Assembly: GCF_010731735.1 (NCBI RefSeq)
Contig: NZ_AP022588.1
Coordinates: 1,488,001 to 1,552,000 of the forward strand
DNA: 64,000 bases
Direction: 5' to 3'
Source of the DNA: Mycolicibacterium sediminis
GTDB lineage: Bacteria > Actinomycetota > Actinomycetes > Mycobacteriales > Mycobacteriaceae
Each line of letters starts with the position of its first letter. Position 1 is the first letter of the stretch. A program made the position numbers and the translations under genes. Below the pieces are notes generated by a model. That model ran no database searches. It had not been told where the DNA came from and worked only from the letters and a program-made list of their open reading frames with translations. Of this stretch, positions 44,387 through 52,489 are shown one piece after another.

Positions 44387-44447
44387 GCGACCGTGCGTGT
44401 CTGTTCCGCGACACGCCGCTCCGGCCCGGAGTTTGCGCACGCTCGCG
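44387..44447 (+). repeat. Dispersed nested-hairpin repeat, copy A
   Basis: A 61-bp element just downstream of pckA. Ends GCGACCGTGCG and CGCACGCTCGC pair (one mismatch). Inside, GTGTCTGTTCCGCGACAC is a second small hairpin. It shares its 5' core and 3' arm with three other copies in this window (54464, 61570 and, inverted, 61963). It probably works as a terminator or a REP-like element. Confidence 0.75.
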
Positions 44448-44454
44448 ACCCCTC

Positions 44455-44468
44455 TTGACACCTGTCAA
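44455..44468. promoter_or_regulatory. Palindrome over the fadD4 promoter
   Basis: TTGACACCTGTCAA is a perfect 6-2-6 inverted repeat. Its left half is also a consensus -35 (TTGACA), with a TAAAGT element 20 bases further on at 44481-44486 just before the ATG at 44493. A dimeric repressor binding here would block fadD4 transcription. TetR- and GntR-type regulators both use such sites; a GntR gene lies 2.5 kb downstream. Confidence 0.55.
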
Positions 44469-44492
44469 CTGAGGCCGTCGTAAAGTTTTGGC

Positions 44493-46025
44493 ATGCAGAT
44501 CCGCGAGCATCTGGGCTCCGACAAACCCGCCATCGTCCTCTATCCCTCGGGCACGGTCGTCACGTTCGACCAGCTCGAGGCGCGGGCGAACCGGCTCGCG
44601 CACTACTTCCGCAGCCGCGGTCTGCGCGAGGGCGACGTGGTCGCGATCCTGCTGGAGAACAACGAGCACATGCACGCGGTCATGTGGGCGGCCCGCCGCA
44701 GCGGCCTCTACTACGTGCCGATCAACACGCACCTCACCTCCGCCGAGGCGGCTTACATCATCGACAACTCCGGTGCGTCGGCGATCATCGGCTCCGACGC
44801 GCTGCGCGACACGTGCCGGGGACTCGCCGCCGAACTGCCCAACGGTCTGCCCGCCGTCCTGCTGCTCGCCGACGGTGACCTCGACGGCTGGGAGAGCTAC
44901 CCGGAGTGCGTCGCCGACCAGCCCGACACCCCCATCGACGACGAGTGGGAGGGCGATCTGCTGCAGTACTCGTCGGGGACCACCGGCCGGCCGAAGGGCA
45001 TCAAGCGCGCGCTGCCCCACGTCTCGCCGGCCGAGGCGCCCGGCATGATGTCGGCGCTGGTGAGCTTCTGGATGCATCCCGACGCCGTCTACCTCAGCCC
45101 GGCGCCGCTCTACCACACGGCGCCGTCGGTGTGGTCGATGAACGTGCAGGCCGGTGGCATCACCACCGTCGTGATGGAGAAGTTCGACGCCGCAGGGTGT
45201 TTGGACGCGATCGCCCGGCACCGCGTGACCCACGGCCAGTTCGTCCCCGCCATGTTCACCCGCATGCTCAAGCTCCCGGAGGACGTCCGCACCTCCTACG
45301 ACGTGTCCAGCCTGGAGCGCGTCATCCATGCGGCGGCGCCGTGCCCGGTCGAGATCAAGAAGCAGATGATCGACTGGTGGGGACCCATCGTCGACGAGTA
45401 CTACGCGTCCTCGGAGGCCCACGGCTCCACGCTCATCAGCGCCGACGAGTGGCTGACCCACCCCGGCTCGGTCGGCAGGCCGATGGCCGGTGGCCTGCAC
45501 ATCCTCGACGAGGACGGCAACGAACTGCCGCCGGGCCAGTCCGGCGAGATCTACTTCGAGGGCGGCCGCGACTTCGAGTACCTCAACGATCCGGGCAAGA
45601 CCGAGTCGTCGCGGGACAAGCAGGGCCACGGCTGGATGACGGTCGGCGACATCGGCTACGTCGACGAGGAGGGGTACCTGTACCTCACCGACCGCAGGCA
45701 CCACATGATCATCTCGGGCGGGGTGAACATCTACCCGCAGGAAGCCGAGAACCTGCTCGTCACGCACCCGAGGGTGATGGACGCGGCCGTCTTCGGCGTC
45801 CCGCACGACGAGATGGGCCAGAGCGTCAAGGGCGTGGTGCAGACCGTCGACCCGGCCGACGCGACCGACGAGTTCGCCGAGGAACTCGTGACGTGGCTGC
45901 GAGAACGCCTGGCGCACTACAAGTGTCCGCGGTCGATCTCGTTCGAGGCCGAGCTGCCCCGGACCGACACCGGCAAGCTCTACAAGCAGACGCTGATCGA
46001 CAAGTACTCGGCACCGGTGAGCTGA
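44493..46025 (+). CDS. fadD4: Acyl-CoA synthetase FadD4
   Basis: A 510-residue adenylate-forming enzyme that activates a carboxylic acid to acyl-CoA through acyl-AMP. The ATP loop YSSGTTGRPKGIK is near residues 158-170; EYYASSEAHGS, GWMTVGDIGYVDEEGYLYLTDR and the hinge/C-terminal RTDTGKLYKQ (catalytic Lys) are all present. The gene matches Rv0214 by position. The following hydratase gene begins 4 bases after its stop, so the two form an operon. The chain-length preference cannot be read from the sequence. Confidence 0.92.
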   Translation: MQIREHLGSDKPAIVLYPSGTVVTFDQLEARANRLAHYFRSRGLREGDVVAILLENNEHMHAVMWAARRSGLYYVPINTHLTSAEAAYIIDNSGASAIIGSDALRDTCRGLAAELPNGLPAVLLLADGDLDGWESYPECVADQPDTPIDDEWEGDLLQYSSGTTGRPKGIKRALPHVSPAEAPGMMSALVSFWMHPDAVYLSPAPLYHTAPSVWSMNVQAGGITTVVMEKFDAAGCLDAIARHRVTHGQFVPAMFTRMLKLPEDVRTSYDVSSLERVIHAAAPCPVEIKKQMIDWWGPIVDEYYASSEAHGSTLISADEWLTHPGSVGRPMAGGLHILDEDGNELPPGQSGEIYFEGGRDFEYLNDPGKTESSRDKQGHGWMTVGDIGYVDEEGYLYLTDRRHHMIISGGVNIYPQEAENLLVTHPRVMDAAVFGVPHDEMGQSVKGVVQTVDPADATDEFAEELVTWLRERLAHYKCPRSISFEAELPRTDTGKLYKQTLIDKYSAPVS

Positions 46026-46028
46026 CCC

Positions 46029-46961
46029 GTGGCGCTGCGGGTCGTCGACCTGGCCGACGAGCCCTGCGCGACGGCGGGCGTCGTGATTGCCACCGGTGAC
46101 CCACAGGCGTCGAACGCCGAATACTGGCTGCAGCGTGCGACGTTCACGCTCGTCGAGTCACCTCCCGTCGATCGTCGTACCGTCCGGGTGCCGTCGGTGA
46201 GCGCCAGCGCCGCGGCCATCGCCGAACGGGTGGACGAGTGGCCCCAGGCCTCGGCGGTGTGCGACGACGTGCTGCGAGCGGTGGACGTCGCCGGCCCCGC
46301 CTTCCCCGGGGTCATCGCAGAATCGCTGGCCTACTCCACGTTGCAGGCGGGCGGCGAGTTCGCGCGGTGGCTCGCGGCGCGCGGCCCGGCGCACCCGCCC
46401 GACGACCCCGAGCCGGTGATCGCCGACCGGGACGGCGACGTGCTGCACGTGCGATTCAACCGGCCACGCCGCCACAACGCGTTCTCCACCCCCGTGCGCG
46501 CTGCCCTCCTCGAGGCGCTGGAGGTCGCCCGAATCGACCCGTCGGTCACCGGCGTCGTACTCGGCGGCATCGGTCCATCCTTCTGCAGCGGAGGCGATCT
46601 CGCGGAATTCGGCACGTTCGACGACCCCGCGACGGCGCATCTCGCCCGCACCCGCCATAGCCCGGCGCTCGTCTTCGACGAACTCACCCGACGCCTCGGG
46701 CGGGCCTGCCGCGCCGAGGTGCACGGCCAGGTGCTGGGCAGCGGACTGGAGATGGCGGCGTTCTGCGGGCACGTGACGAGTACCCCGGACGCGGTGTTCG
46801 GGCTGCCGGAACTCGCACTCGGGCTCATCCCCGGCGCGGGCGGAACGGTGAGCATCACCCGCCGCATCGGTCGCTGGCGGACGGCGTACCTGGTGCTGTC
46901 CGGCGCGACGATCACCCCCGCCACGGCGCTGGAGTGGGGTCTGGTCGACGCCGTCACCTAG
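46029..46961 (+). CDS. Enoyl-CoA hydratase/isomerase family protein, N-terminally extended
   Basis: 310 residues. The crotonase core occupies about 135-310: LHVRFNRPRRHNAFSTPVRAALLEAL, the oxyanion-hole stretches VVLGGIGPSFCSGGDLAEFG and GSGLEMAAFCGHV, and FGLPELALGLIPGAGGTVSITRRIG, where the Glu in PELAL aligns with a catalytic acid. The first ~130 residues are not crotonase-like and contain no motif I recognise. GTG 46029 lies 4 bases after fadD4. It probably hydrates or isomerises the CoA thioester made by FadD4. Confidence 0.82.
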   Translation: MALRVVDLADEPCATAGVVIATGDPQASNAEYWLQRATFTLVESPPVDRRTVRVPSVSASAAAIAERVDEWPQASAVCDDVLRAVDVAGPAFPGVIAESLAYSTLQAGGEFARWLAARGPAHPPDDPEPVIADRDGDVLHVRFNRPRRHNAFSTPVRAALLEALEVARIDPSVTGVVLGGIGPSFCSGGDLAEFGTFDDPATAHLARTRHSPALVFDELTRRLGRACRAEVHGQVLGSGLEMAAFCGHVTSTPDAVFGLPELALGLIPGAGGTVSITRRIGRWRTAYLVLSGATITPATALEWGLVDAVT

Positions 46962-46970
46962 TCGCTCAGG

Positions 46971-47696
46971 TCAGCGCGACCGGCGCAGCGTGACCCGATA
47001 GGTGTACTGCTCCGGCAGGAAGTGGCTGACCGCCAGCTCGACGGGCGTGCCCGAGGCGTCGGCGTAGAGCCGGTCGACGCGCAGCATCGGGTGGCCGGCC
47101 GCGCAGCCGACACCGGTGGCCACGTCGACGTCCGCGGCCCCGACGGTGATCGATTGTGCTGCCTCGGCGATCGGCTGCGCCAGGTGCGGCTCGATCAACC
47201 CGATGATCGTCGTCGTGCTGACCGCGCCGTCGGAGGTCTCGGCGGCACCGAGCACCGGTCGGGCGACGTGTTCGGGCAGGAAGACTCGCGTGACGACGAA
47301 CGGGACGGCGTCGTGCAGCCGCCGGAACGTCACCGCGTAGACGACGTCGTCGTCGAGGCGCAACCGGCTGGCGGCGTCGACGTCGACCCGGCGGCGCAGG
47401 CCCGTCAGCACCTCCATCGTCGTGTCGTCGGACAGGCTCATGAGGTCCTCGATCGACCCGAGCTGTCGGAGGTAGCGGCCGGCGTCGTTGGCGTAGGTGC
47501 CGCGACCCGGCACCCGGTAGACGACGCCCTCGGCGACCAGCTCCTGGAAGGCCCGCCGCACGGTCTGCCGCGACAGGCCGAGCCGGGCCACGAGTTCGGA
47601 CTCCGTCGGCAGTCGAGCGCCGCCGGAGTAGACCCCTGCGCCGATCTCATCCCGAAGGCGTTCGCGAAGAGCCTGATACGCCGGTGGCGCGCGCAC
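46971..47696 (-). CDS. GntR family regulator, HutC/UTRA type
   Basis: 241 residues. An N-terminal winged helix-turn-helix (ALRERLRDEIGAGVYSGGARLPTESELVARLGLSRQTVRRAFQELVAEGVVYRVPGRGTY, in parts) is followed by a UTRA ligand-binding domain (YAVTFRRLHDAVPFVVTRVFL, MLRVDRLYADASGTPVELAVSHF). It lies 3 bases downstream of fadE3 on the same strand, so it is probably co-transcribed with it and may control the surrounding acyl-CoA genes. GTG 47696 is used as the start. The effector is probably an acyl-CoA or an acid from this pathway (inference). Confidence 0.88.
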   Translation of the reverse strand: MRAPPAYQALRERLRDEIGAGVYSGGARLPTESELVARLGLSRQTVRRAFQELVAEGVVYRVPGRGTYANDAGRYLRQLGSIEDLMSLSDDTTMEVLTGLRRRVDVDAASRLRLDDDVVYAVTFRRLHDAVPFVVTRVFLPEHVARPVLGAAETSDGAVSTTTIIGLIEPHLAQPIAEAAQSITVGAADVDVATGVGCAAGHPMLRVDRLYADASGTPVELAVSHFLPEQYTYRVTLRRSR

Positions 47697-47699
47697 CGC

Positions 47700-48890
47700 T
47701 CAGATCCCGCCGCGTGCGACCAGCTGTGCGGCGATGACGTTGCGCTGGATCTCGTTGGTGCCCTCACCGACGATCATCAGCGGTGCGTCGCGGAAGTACC
47801 GCTCGACGTCGTACTCGGTAGAGTAGCCGTAGCCGCCGTGGATGCGGACCGCGTTCAACGCGATCTCCATCGCGGTCTCGGAGGCGAACAGCTTCGCCAT
47901 GCCCGCCTCCATGTCGGCGCGCTCGCCGCCGTCGTAGCGGTCGGCGGCGTGGAAGGTCAGCTGGCGGGCGGCGGTCAGCTTGGTCGCCATGTCGGCGAGG
48001 TAGTGCCCGACGGCCTGGTGCTTCCAGATGGGCTGGCCGAAGCTCTCCCGCTCCTGCGCGTAGGCAAGCGCGTCCTCGAGTGCCGCGGTGGCCACGCCGA
48101 GCGCCCGCGCCGCGACCTGGATGCGGCCGGTCTCGAGCCCCTTCATCATCTGCGAGAAGCCATGTCCGGGAACATCTCCCAGGACGGCCGAGGTGGGCAC
48201 GCGGTAGCCGTCGAACGACAGCTCGCACGACTCGACGCCCTTGTACCCGAGCTTGGGCAGGTCGCGTGAGACCGTCAGGCCGTCGCTCGACCGGAGGTCG
48301 AGGCCCGGGGCGGCCTCTCCGTGCTCGGCTAGCACGATCGACATGCCCCGGTGCTTGGGCGTCGCGGCCGGATCGGTCTTGCACAGCAGCGCGATCAGGC
48401 CGGAGCGACGGGCGTTCGAGATCCACGTCTTGGCTCCGCTGATCACCAGGTCGTCACCGTCGCGACGTGCCACGGTCGTCATGGCCTGCAGGTCGGAGCC
48501 GCCGCCCGGTTCGGTGAGCGCCATCGTCGCGCGCAGTTCGCCGGTGGCCATCAGCGGCAGGTAGCGCCGCTTCTGCTCGTCGGTGCCGAACAGATCGAGG
48601 AGCTTGGCGACGACGGTGTGTCCGCCCATCGCCCCGGCCAGGCTCATCCAGCCCCGGGCCAGTTCCTGGGTCACCAGCACGTAGCAGCGGGTGGACACGG
48701 GCGTGCCGCCGAAGTCCTCGGGCACGGCGAGGCCGTAGATCCCGAGCTGCTTCATCTGCTCGATCCACGCCTCGGGGTAGGCGTTGGCGTGCTCGACGTC
48801 GCGCACGGTCGGCTTCACGTCGCGGTCGACGAAGGCGCGGACGGTGTCGACCAGCATGGCTTCGTCGGCGTCCAGGTCGTGAGCACTCAT
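47700..48890 (-). CDS. fadE3: Acyl-CoA dehydrogenase FadE3
   Basis: A 396-residue FAD enzyme that makes 2-enoyl-CoA. Both family signatures are present: ALTEPGGGSDLQAMTT (FAD contact) and the C-terminal AVRIHGGYGYSTEYDVERYFRDAPLMIVGEGTNEIQRNVIA (split in the family as QxxGGxG..EyPVERxxRDA). The base Glu is the one in GEGTNE. Three in-frame ATGs (48890, 48902, 48914) are possible; 48890 opens the usual MSAHDLDADE start. It diverges from the hotdog gene across a 63-base control region and matches Rv0215c. Confidence 0.92.
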   Translation of the reverse strand: MSAHDLDADEAMLVDTVRAFVDRDVKPTVRDVEHANAYPEAWIEQMKQLGIYGLAVPEDFGGTPVSTRCYVLVTQELARGWMSLAGAMGGHTVVAKLLDLFGTDEQKRRYLPLMATGELRATMALTEPGGGSDLQAMTTVARRDGDDLVISGAKTWISNARRSGLIALLCKTDPAATPKHRGMSIVLAEHGEAAPGLDLRSSDGLTVSRDLPKLGYKGVESCELSFDGYRVPTSAVLGDVPGHGFSQMMKGLETGRIQVAARALGVATAALEDALAYAQERESFGQPIWKHQAVGHYLADMATKLTAARQLTFHAADRYDGGERADMEAGMAKLFASETAMEIALNAVRIHGGYGYSTEYDVERYFRDAPLMIVGEGTNEIQRNVIAAQLVARGGI

Positions 48891-48953
48891 ATGTACGGCC
48901 ATATCGGAACCCATCTTGACACGCCGATCAGGACGCTGCCAGCATGACTTCCC
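48889..48953. promoter_or_regulatory. Divergent control region of fadE3 and the hotdog gene
   Basis: ATATG (48889-48893) and CATAT (48900-48904) form an inverted repeat with a 6-base spacer that covers the likely fadE3 translation start. TTGACA (48916-48921) repeats the half-site seen before fadD4 and could serve as -35 for the rightward gene, although no good -10 follows. The close spacing means one regulator could control both directions. Confidence 0.4.
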
Positions 48954-49955
48954 GTGACTTTGTCCGGCCAAATGCACGGCGGCCCGTTCTTCGACGACCT
49001 GGACGTCGGGATGGTGTTCGACGCCGCGCCCGCCGTGACGCTCGGCCACGGCGCGGCCGCGGTCCACCAGTCGATCATCGGCGACCGGCTGCGACTGCCG
49101 CTCGACGCGACGCTCACCCACGCCGTCACGGGTGCGCCGGCGGTGCTCGCCCACCCCGGCTACGTCACGGACGTGGCGATCGGTCAGTCGACGCTCGCGA
49201 CGCAGCGGGTCAAGGCCAACCTGTTCTACCGCGGTCTGGACTTCCACCGGTTCCCCGTCCTCGGCGACACCCTCTACACCCGCACCGAAGTCGTTGGGCT
49301 GCGGCAGAACTCGGCGAAGGCGGGCCGCGCGGCCACCGGGATGGCTGCGCTGCGGATGACGACCATCGACCAGGCCGACCGGTTGGTCCTCGACTTCCAT
49401 CGCTGCGCGATGCTGCCGCTGAGTCCCGGTGCGGGCGACACCGGCCACGCCGACGACCTGTCCGCGATCGGTGCGGACGCCCCCGCGCCACCCGATCCGA
49501 CCGCCGACTGGGACGCCGCGGCCTACCGCGTCCGCGTCCCGGGTTCGGGCTTCGAGCCCGACCTGGTCGGTTCGGTGCTGACGGGGACGGCCGACGTGGT
49601 GAGCAGTGCCCCGGAGCTGGCTCGACTGACTCTCAATCTCGCTGCCATCCATCATGATTCACGGATCAGCGGGCGGCGGCTCGTCTACGGCGGCCACACC
49701 ATCGGGCTGGCCCTGGCGCAGGTGACGAGGGCGTTGCCCGACCTGGTGACGGTGCTGGGGTGGCAGTCGTGCGACCACACCGGCCCGGTGTACGAGGGCG
49801 ACACCCTCGTCAGCGAGATCCACGTCGAGGCGGCCCGGCCGCTGCCGGACGGCCGCGGTGGCGTGCTGAGCCTGCGATCCCTGGTGCACGCGGACGGCGC
49901 GGGCGAGCCGGACCGGCCGGTGCTCGACTGGAGATTCACCGCCCTGCAGTTCTAG
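48954..49955 (+). CDS. Double-hotdog (MaoC-like) protein, Rv0216-like
   Basis: A 333-residue protein with two hotdog domains: residues 1-150 (FFDDLDVGMVFDAAPAVTLGHG, then YRGLDFHRFPVLGDTLYTRTEV) and 190-330 (HHDSRISGRRLVYGGHTIGLALAQVTRALPDLVTVLGWQ, HTGPVYEGDTLVSEIHV). The second carries a hydratase-2-like helix preceded by an Asp/His-containing loop. The tuberculosis homologue Rv0216 has a double-hotdog structure but an altered active site and no proven activity, so the enzyme assignment stays open. GTG 48954 is used. It is divergent from fadE3. Confidence 0.85.
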   Translation: MTLSGQMHGGPFFDDLDVGMVFDAAPAVTLGHGAAAVHQSIIGDRLRLPLDATLTHAVTGAPAVLAHPGYVTDVAIGQSTLATQRVKANLFYRGLDFHRFPVLGDTLYTRTEVVGLRQNSAKAGRAATGMAALRMTTIDQADRLVLDFHRCAMLPLSPGAGDTGHADDLSAIGADAPAPPDPTADWDAAAYRVRVPGSGFEPDLVGSVLTGTADVVSSAPELARLTLNLAAIHHDSRISGRRLVYGGHTIGLALAQVTRALPDLVTVLGWQSCDHTGPVYEGDTLVSEIHVEAARPLPDGRGGVLSLRSLVHADGAGEPDRPVLDWRFTALQF

Positions 49956-49988
49956 CCTCGGGGGCCCGGCCGAGGGGATGATGGCCGG

Positions 49989-51152
49989 GTGGACGACGAC
50001 GCCGATGCGTGGGGCGCGAGCGGGCTGGCGTGCCTCACCGGCCCCGCCGACGGGCTCGGAGACTTCAGCCGTGCCGCCGTCCTGACCGAAGCACGGTCGA
50101 CCGCCGCGAGGTTCACCGCGCTGACCGGGGTCGACGTGGACGCCGCCGAACTCCTGGCGGGCCGCGCGGCACTTCTCGGCCTCACCCGCCGCGGCCGGAC
50201 CTCCGCCGGTGGCGCGACCCGACTCCTGCCCGCGTCCGACGGCTGGTTCGCGCTGACGCTGTCCCGCACCGACGACGTCCACCTGGTGCCTGCGCTGGTC
50301 GAGGAGGACTCGGTCGACGACCCGTGGGCGGCGGTGCGCCGGTGGGCCCGCGGTCGCACTCCCGCCGACGTCGTCGAACGGGCGCGACTGCTCGACCTGC
50401 CCGCGGCGGTACTCGGTGAGGCGACGCCCGCGGCGCCGGTGGTGCGCCGGATCGGCACCGCGACCGCGCCGCGCACGCCGGCCGGTCTGCTCGTGGTCGA
50501 CCTGTCGTCGATGTGGGCGGGCCCGTCGTGCGCCCAGCTGCTGAGACGAGCGGGCGCGACCGTCGTCAAGGTCGAGAGTCCGTCCCGGCCGGACGGTACC
50601 CGCGCCGGACCGTCGGCCTTCTTCGACTGGGTGAACGGCGGAAAGCTCAGCTATGCAACCAGTTTCGACGACGAAGGGCTGCGTATCCTGCTGGAGGCGG
50701 CCGACGTCGTCGTCGAGTCGTCGCGTCCCGCGGGTCTGCGCCGTCGAGGCCTCGGACCGGCGGACGTCACGGGCCGCGGCGGCCGGGTGTGGCTCGGCAT
50801 CACGGGGTACCGGGACGAACTCCGACGCGTCGCCTTCGGGGACGACGCTGCCGTCGCTGGCGGCCTCGTCGGGCGCGGTCCGGTGTTCTGCGGCGACGCG
50901 ATCGCCGACCCGCTGACCGGGCTGCACGCCGCGCTGGCGGTCGTCGAGGCGCTGCACCGCGGCGGCGGGGAGGAGGTCCGCGTGGCGATGGCCGACGTGG
51001 CCGCGACGTACGCCGCCCTGCCACTGACCGACGGCACGGGTCCGGTCCTCGCGCCCGTCGCGCCGCGCCCGACGCCGCCCGCCGCCGCACTCGACGCCGA
51101 CCACGCGCGGGTGGTCCGGCTGCTCGACGAGAGGAGCCCGGCCCCGTGCTGA
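49989..51152 (+). CDS. CaiB/BaiF (family III) CoA-transferase-like protein
   Basis: 387 residues, about the usual length, with the family fold entered late: LLVVDLSSMWAGPSCAQLLRRAGATVVKVESPSRPDGTR (about 165-205), the substrate-loop FFDWVNGGKLSYATSF, ADVVVESSRPAGLRRRGLG and GGRVWLGITGYRD. The first ~150 residues are not clearly alignable. The catalytic Asp normally found after the first domain is not unambiguous: the nearest candidate is in FGDDAAVAGGLVG. It may transfer CoA between organic acids or be a degenerate relative. Its stop overlaps the next start by 7 bases. Confidence 0.75.
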   Translation: MDDDADAWGASGLACLTGPADGLGDFSRAAVLTEARSTAARFTALTGVDVDAAELLAGRAALLGLTRRGRTSAGGATRLLPASDGWFALTLSRTDDVHLVPALVEEDSVDDPWAAVRRWARGRTPADVVERARLLDLPAAVLGEATPAAPVVRRIGTATAPRTPAGLLVVDLSSMWAGPSCAQLLRRAGATVVKVESPSRPDGTRAGPSAFFDWVNGGKLSYATSFDDEGLRILLEAADVVVESSRPAGLRRRGLGPADVTGRGGRVWLGITGYRDELRRVAFGDDAAVAGGLVGRGPVFCGDAIADPLTGLHAALAVVEALHRGGGEEVRVAMADVAATYAALPLTDGTGPVLAPVAPRPTPPAAALDADHARVVRLLDERSPAPC

Positions 51153-52447
51153 TCCAGCGGGCACGGCTGCTCGACGGCCGGCTCTGCGACGTCCGCGTCG
51201 AACACCGGATCGTCGAGCTGGGGACGGGCCTGACCCCCGGCCCGCACGAGGACGTCCTCGACGCCGCCCATCGCACCCTGCTCCCGGGCCTGCACGACCA
51301 TCACGTCCACCTGCACTCCGCGGCGGCGGCGCTGACGTCGGTCCGCGTGGGACCCCGCGACGCCGCCGGCCGCGACGATCTCGCCCGGGTGCTCGCCGCG
51401 GCGCCGGTCGGCGAGGACGGCTGGATCCGGGCCGTCGCATATCACGACGCGGTGGCCGGCCCGCTGGACCGCGAGACGCTCGACGCCGTGTCGCCGCCGG
51501 TGCCGGTGCGCGTCCAGCACCGCAGCGGCGTGCTGTGGACGCTGAACACCGTCGGCCTCGAGCGCGTCGGCCTGCCCGACCATCCCGACGGCCGGCTGCG
51601 CAGTGCGGACAGCGGCTGGTCGGGTGCGTTGGCGCGCAGGGAGGTCGGCCTCGCCGAGATCAGCCGCAGGCTCGCGGCGTACGGCGTCACCGGGGTCACG
51701 GACGCGACGCCCGACCTCGGCATCGCGGACGTCGTCGCGTTTGCCGAGGCCCATCGGCACGGCGAGCTGCTGCAGCGGGTGCACTCCCTCGCGCCCGGCA
51801 AGCGCATCCTGCACGACGACGACCTCGACCTCGCGGATCTGACGGCGTGGATCGGGCGGCGTCACGACGACGACGGTCACGTCGCCGTCCACTGCGTCAC
51901 CGCCGCCCAGCTCGTCGTGACGATCGCGGCGCTGCGCGCGGCGGGCAGCGTCCCCGGTGACCGCATCGAGCACGCCGCCGTCGTGCCCGACGACTGCCTC
52001 GCGGACCTGGCCGAGCTGGGCGTCGTCGTCGCCACGCAGCCCAACTTCGTGTGCGAACGCGGCGACCAGTACCTCGCCGACGTCCCCGAGGGCGAGCAGG
52101 ACGACCTGTGGCGGGTGAGTTCGTTGATCGCCGCCGACGTCCCCGTCGTGCTGTCCACCGACATGCCCTTCGGCGACGCGGACCCGTGGGCCGCGATGCG
52201 CGCCGCGGTGCACCGGACGACGGCGTCGGGCGCGGTGCTCGGGGCGTCCGAGGCGGTGTCGCCGCTCGACGCCCTCACCATGTTCCTCGGCGAGGCCGAG
52301 CGGCCGACGGTGCCGCGACTGGTCACCCCCGGTCATCCCGGTGACCTGGTCCTGGTGGAGGGGACGGCCGACGACCTGCTGGCCGACCTCCGCGCCGACC
52401 GCGTGGTGGCCACCGTGATCGACGGCCACGTCGTCCACCACGTCTGA
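51146..52447 (+). CDS. Amidohydrolase family protein
   Basis: A 433-residue metal-dependent hydrolase. Strand 1 has the HxH metal site (LLPGLHDHHVHLHSA); later ligands are probably the His in VAVHCVTAAQLV and in RIEHAAVV, with the Asp in VVLSTDMPFGDADPW. The C-terminal LVLVEGTADDL...VVATVIDGHVVHHV rebuilds the small beta domain typical of YtcJ/imidazolonepropionase-like enzymes. GTG 51146 overlaps the CoA-transferase stop. Such enzymes cut amide, urea or ring C-N bonds; the neighbouring CoA genes suggest a small catabolic route, not yet identifiable. Confidence 0.8.
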   Translation: MLIQRARLLDGRLCDVRVEHRIVELGTGLTPGPHEDVLDAAHRTLLPGLHDHHVHLHSAAAALTSVRVGPRDAAGRDDLARVLAAAPVGEDGWIRAVAYHDAVAGPLDRETLDAVSPPVPVRVQHRSGVLWTLNTVGLERVGLPDHPDGRLRSADSGWSGALARREVGLAEISRRLAAYGVTGVTDATPDLGIADVVAFAEAHRHGELLQRVHSLAPGKRILHDDDLDLADLTAWIGRRHDDDGHVAVHCVTAAQLVVTIAALRAAGSVPGDRIEHAAVVPDDCLADLAELGVVVATQPNFVCERGDQYLADVPEGEQDDLWRVSSLIAADVPVVLSTDMPFGDADPWAAMRAAVHRTTASGAVLGASEAVSPLDALTMFLGEAERPTVPRLVTPGHPGDLVLVEGTADDLLADLRADRVVATVIDGHVVHHV

Positions 52448-52489
52448 GTTCGAGGGAATGAACCCAGCAGTCTCGGACTTGGTGCTCCC

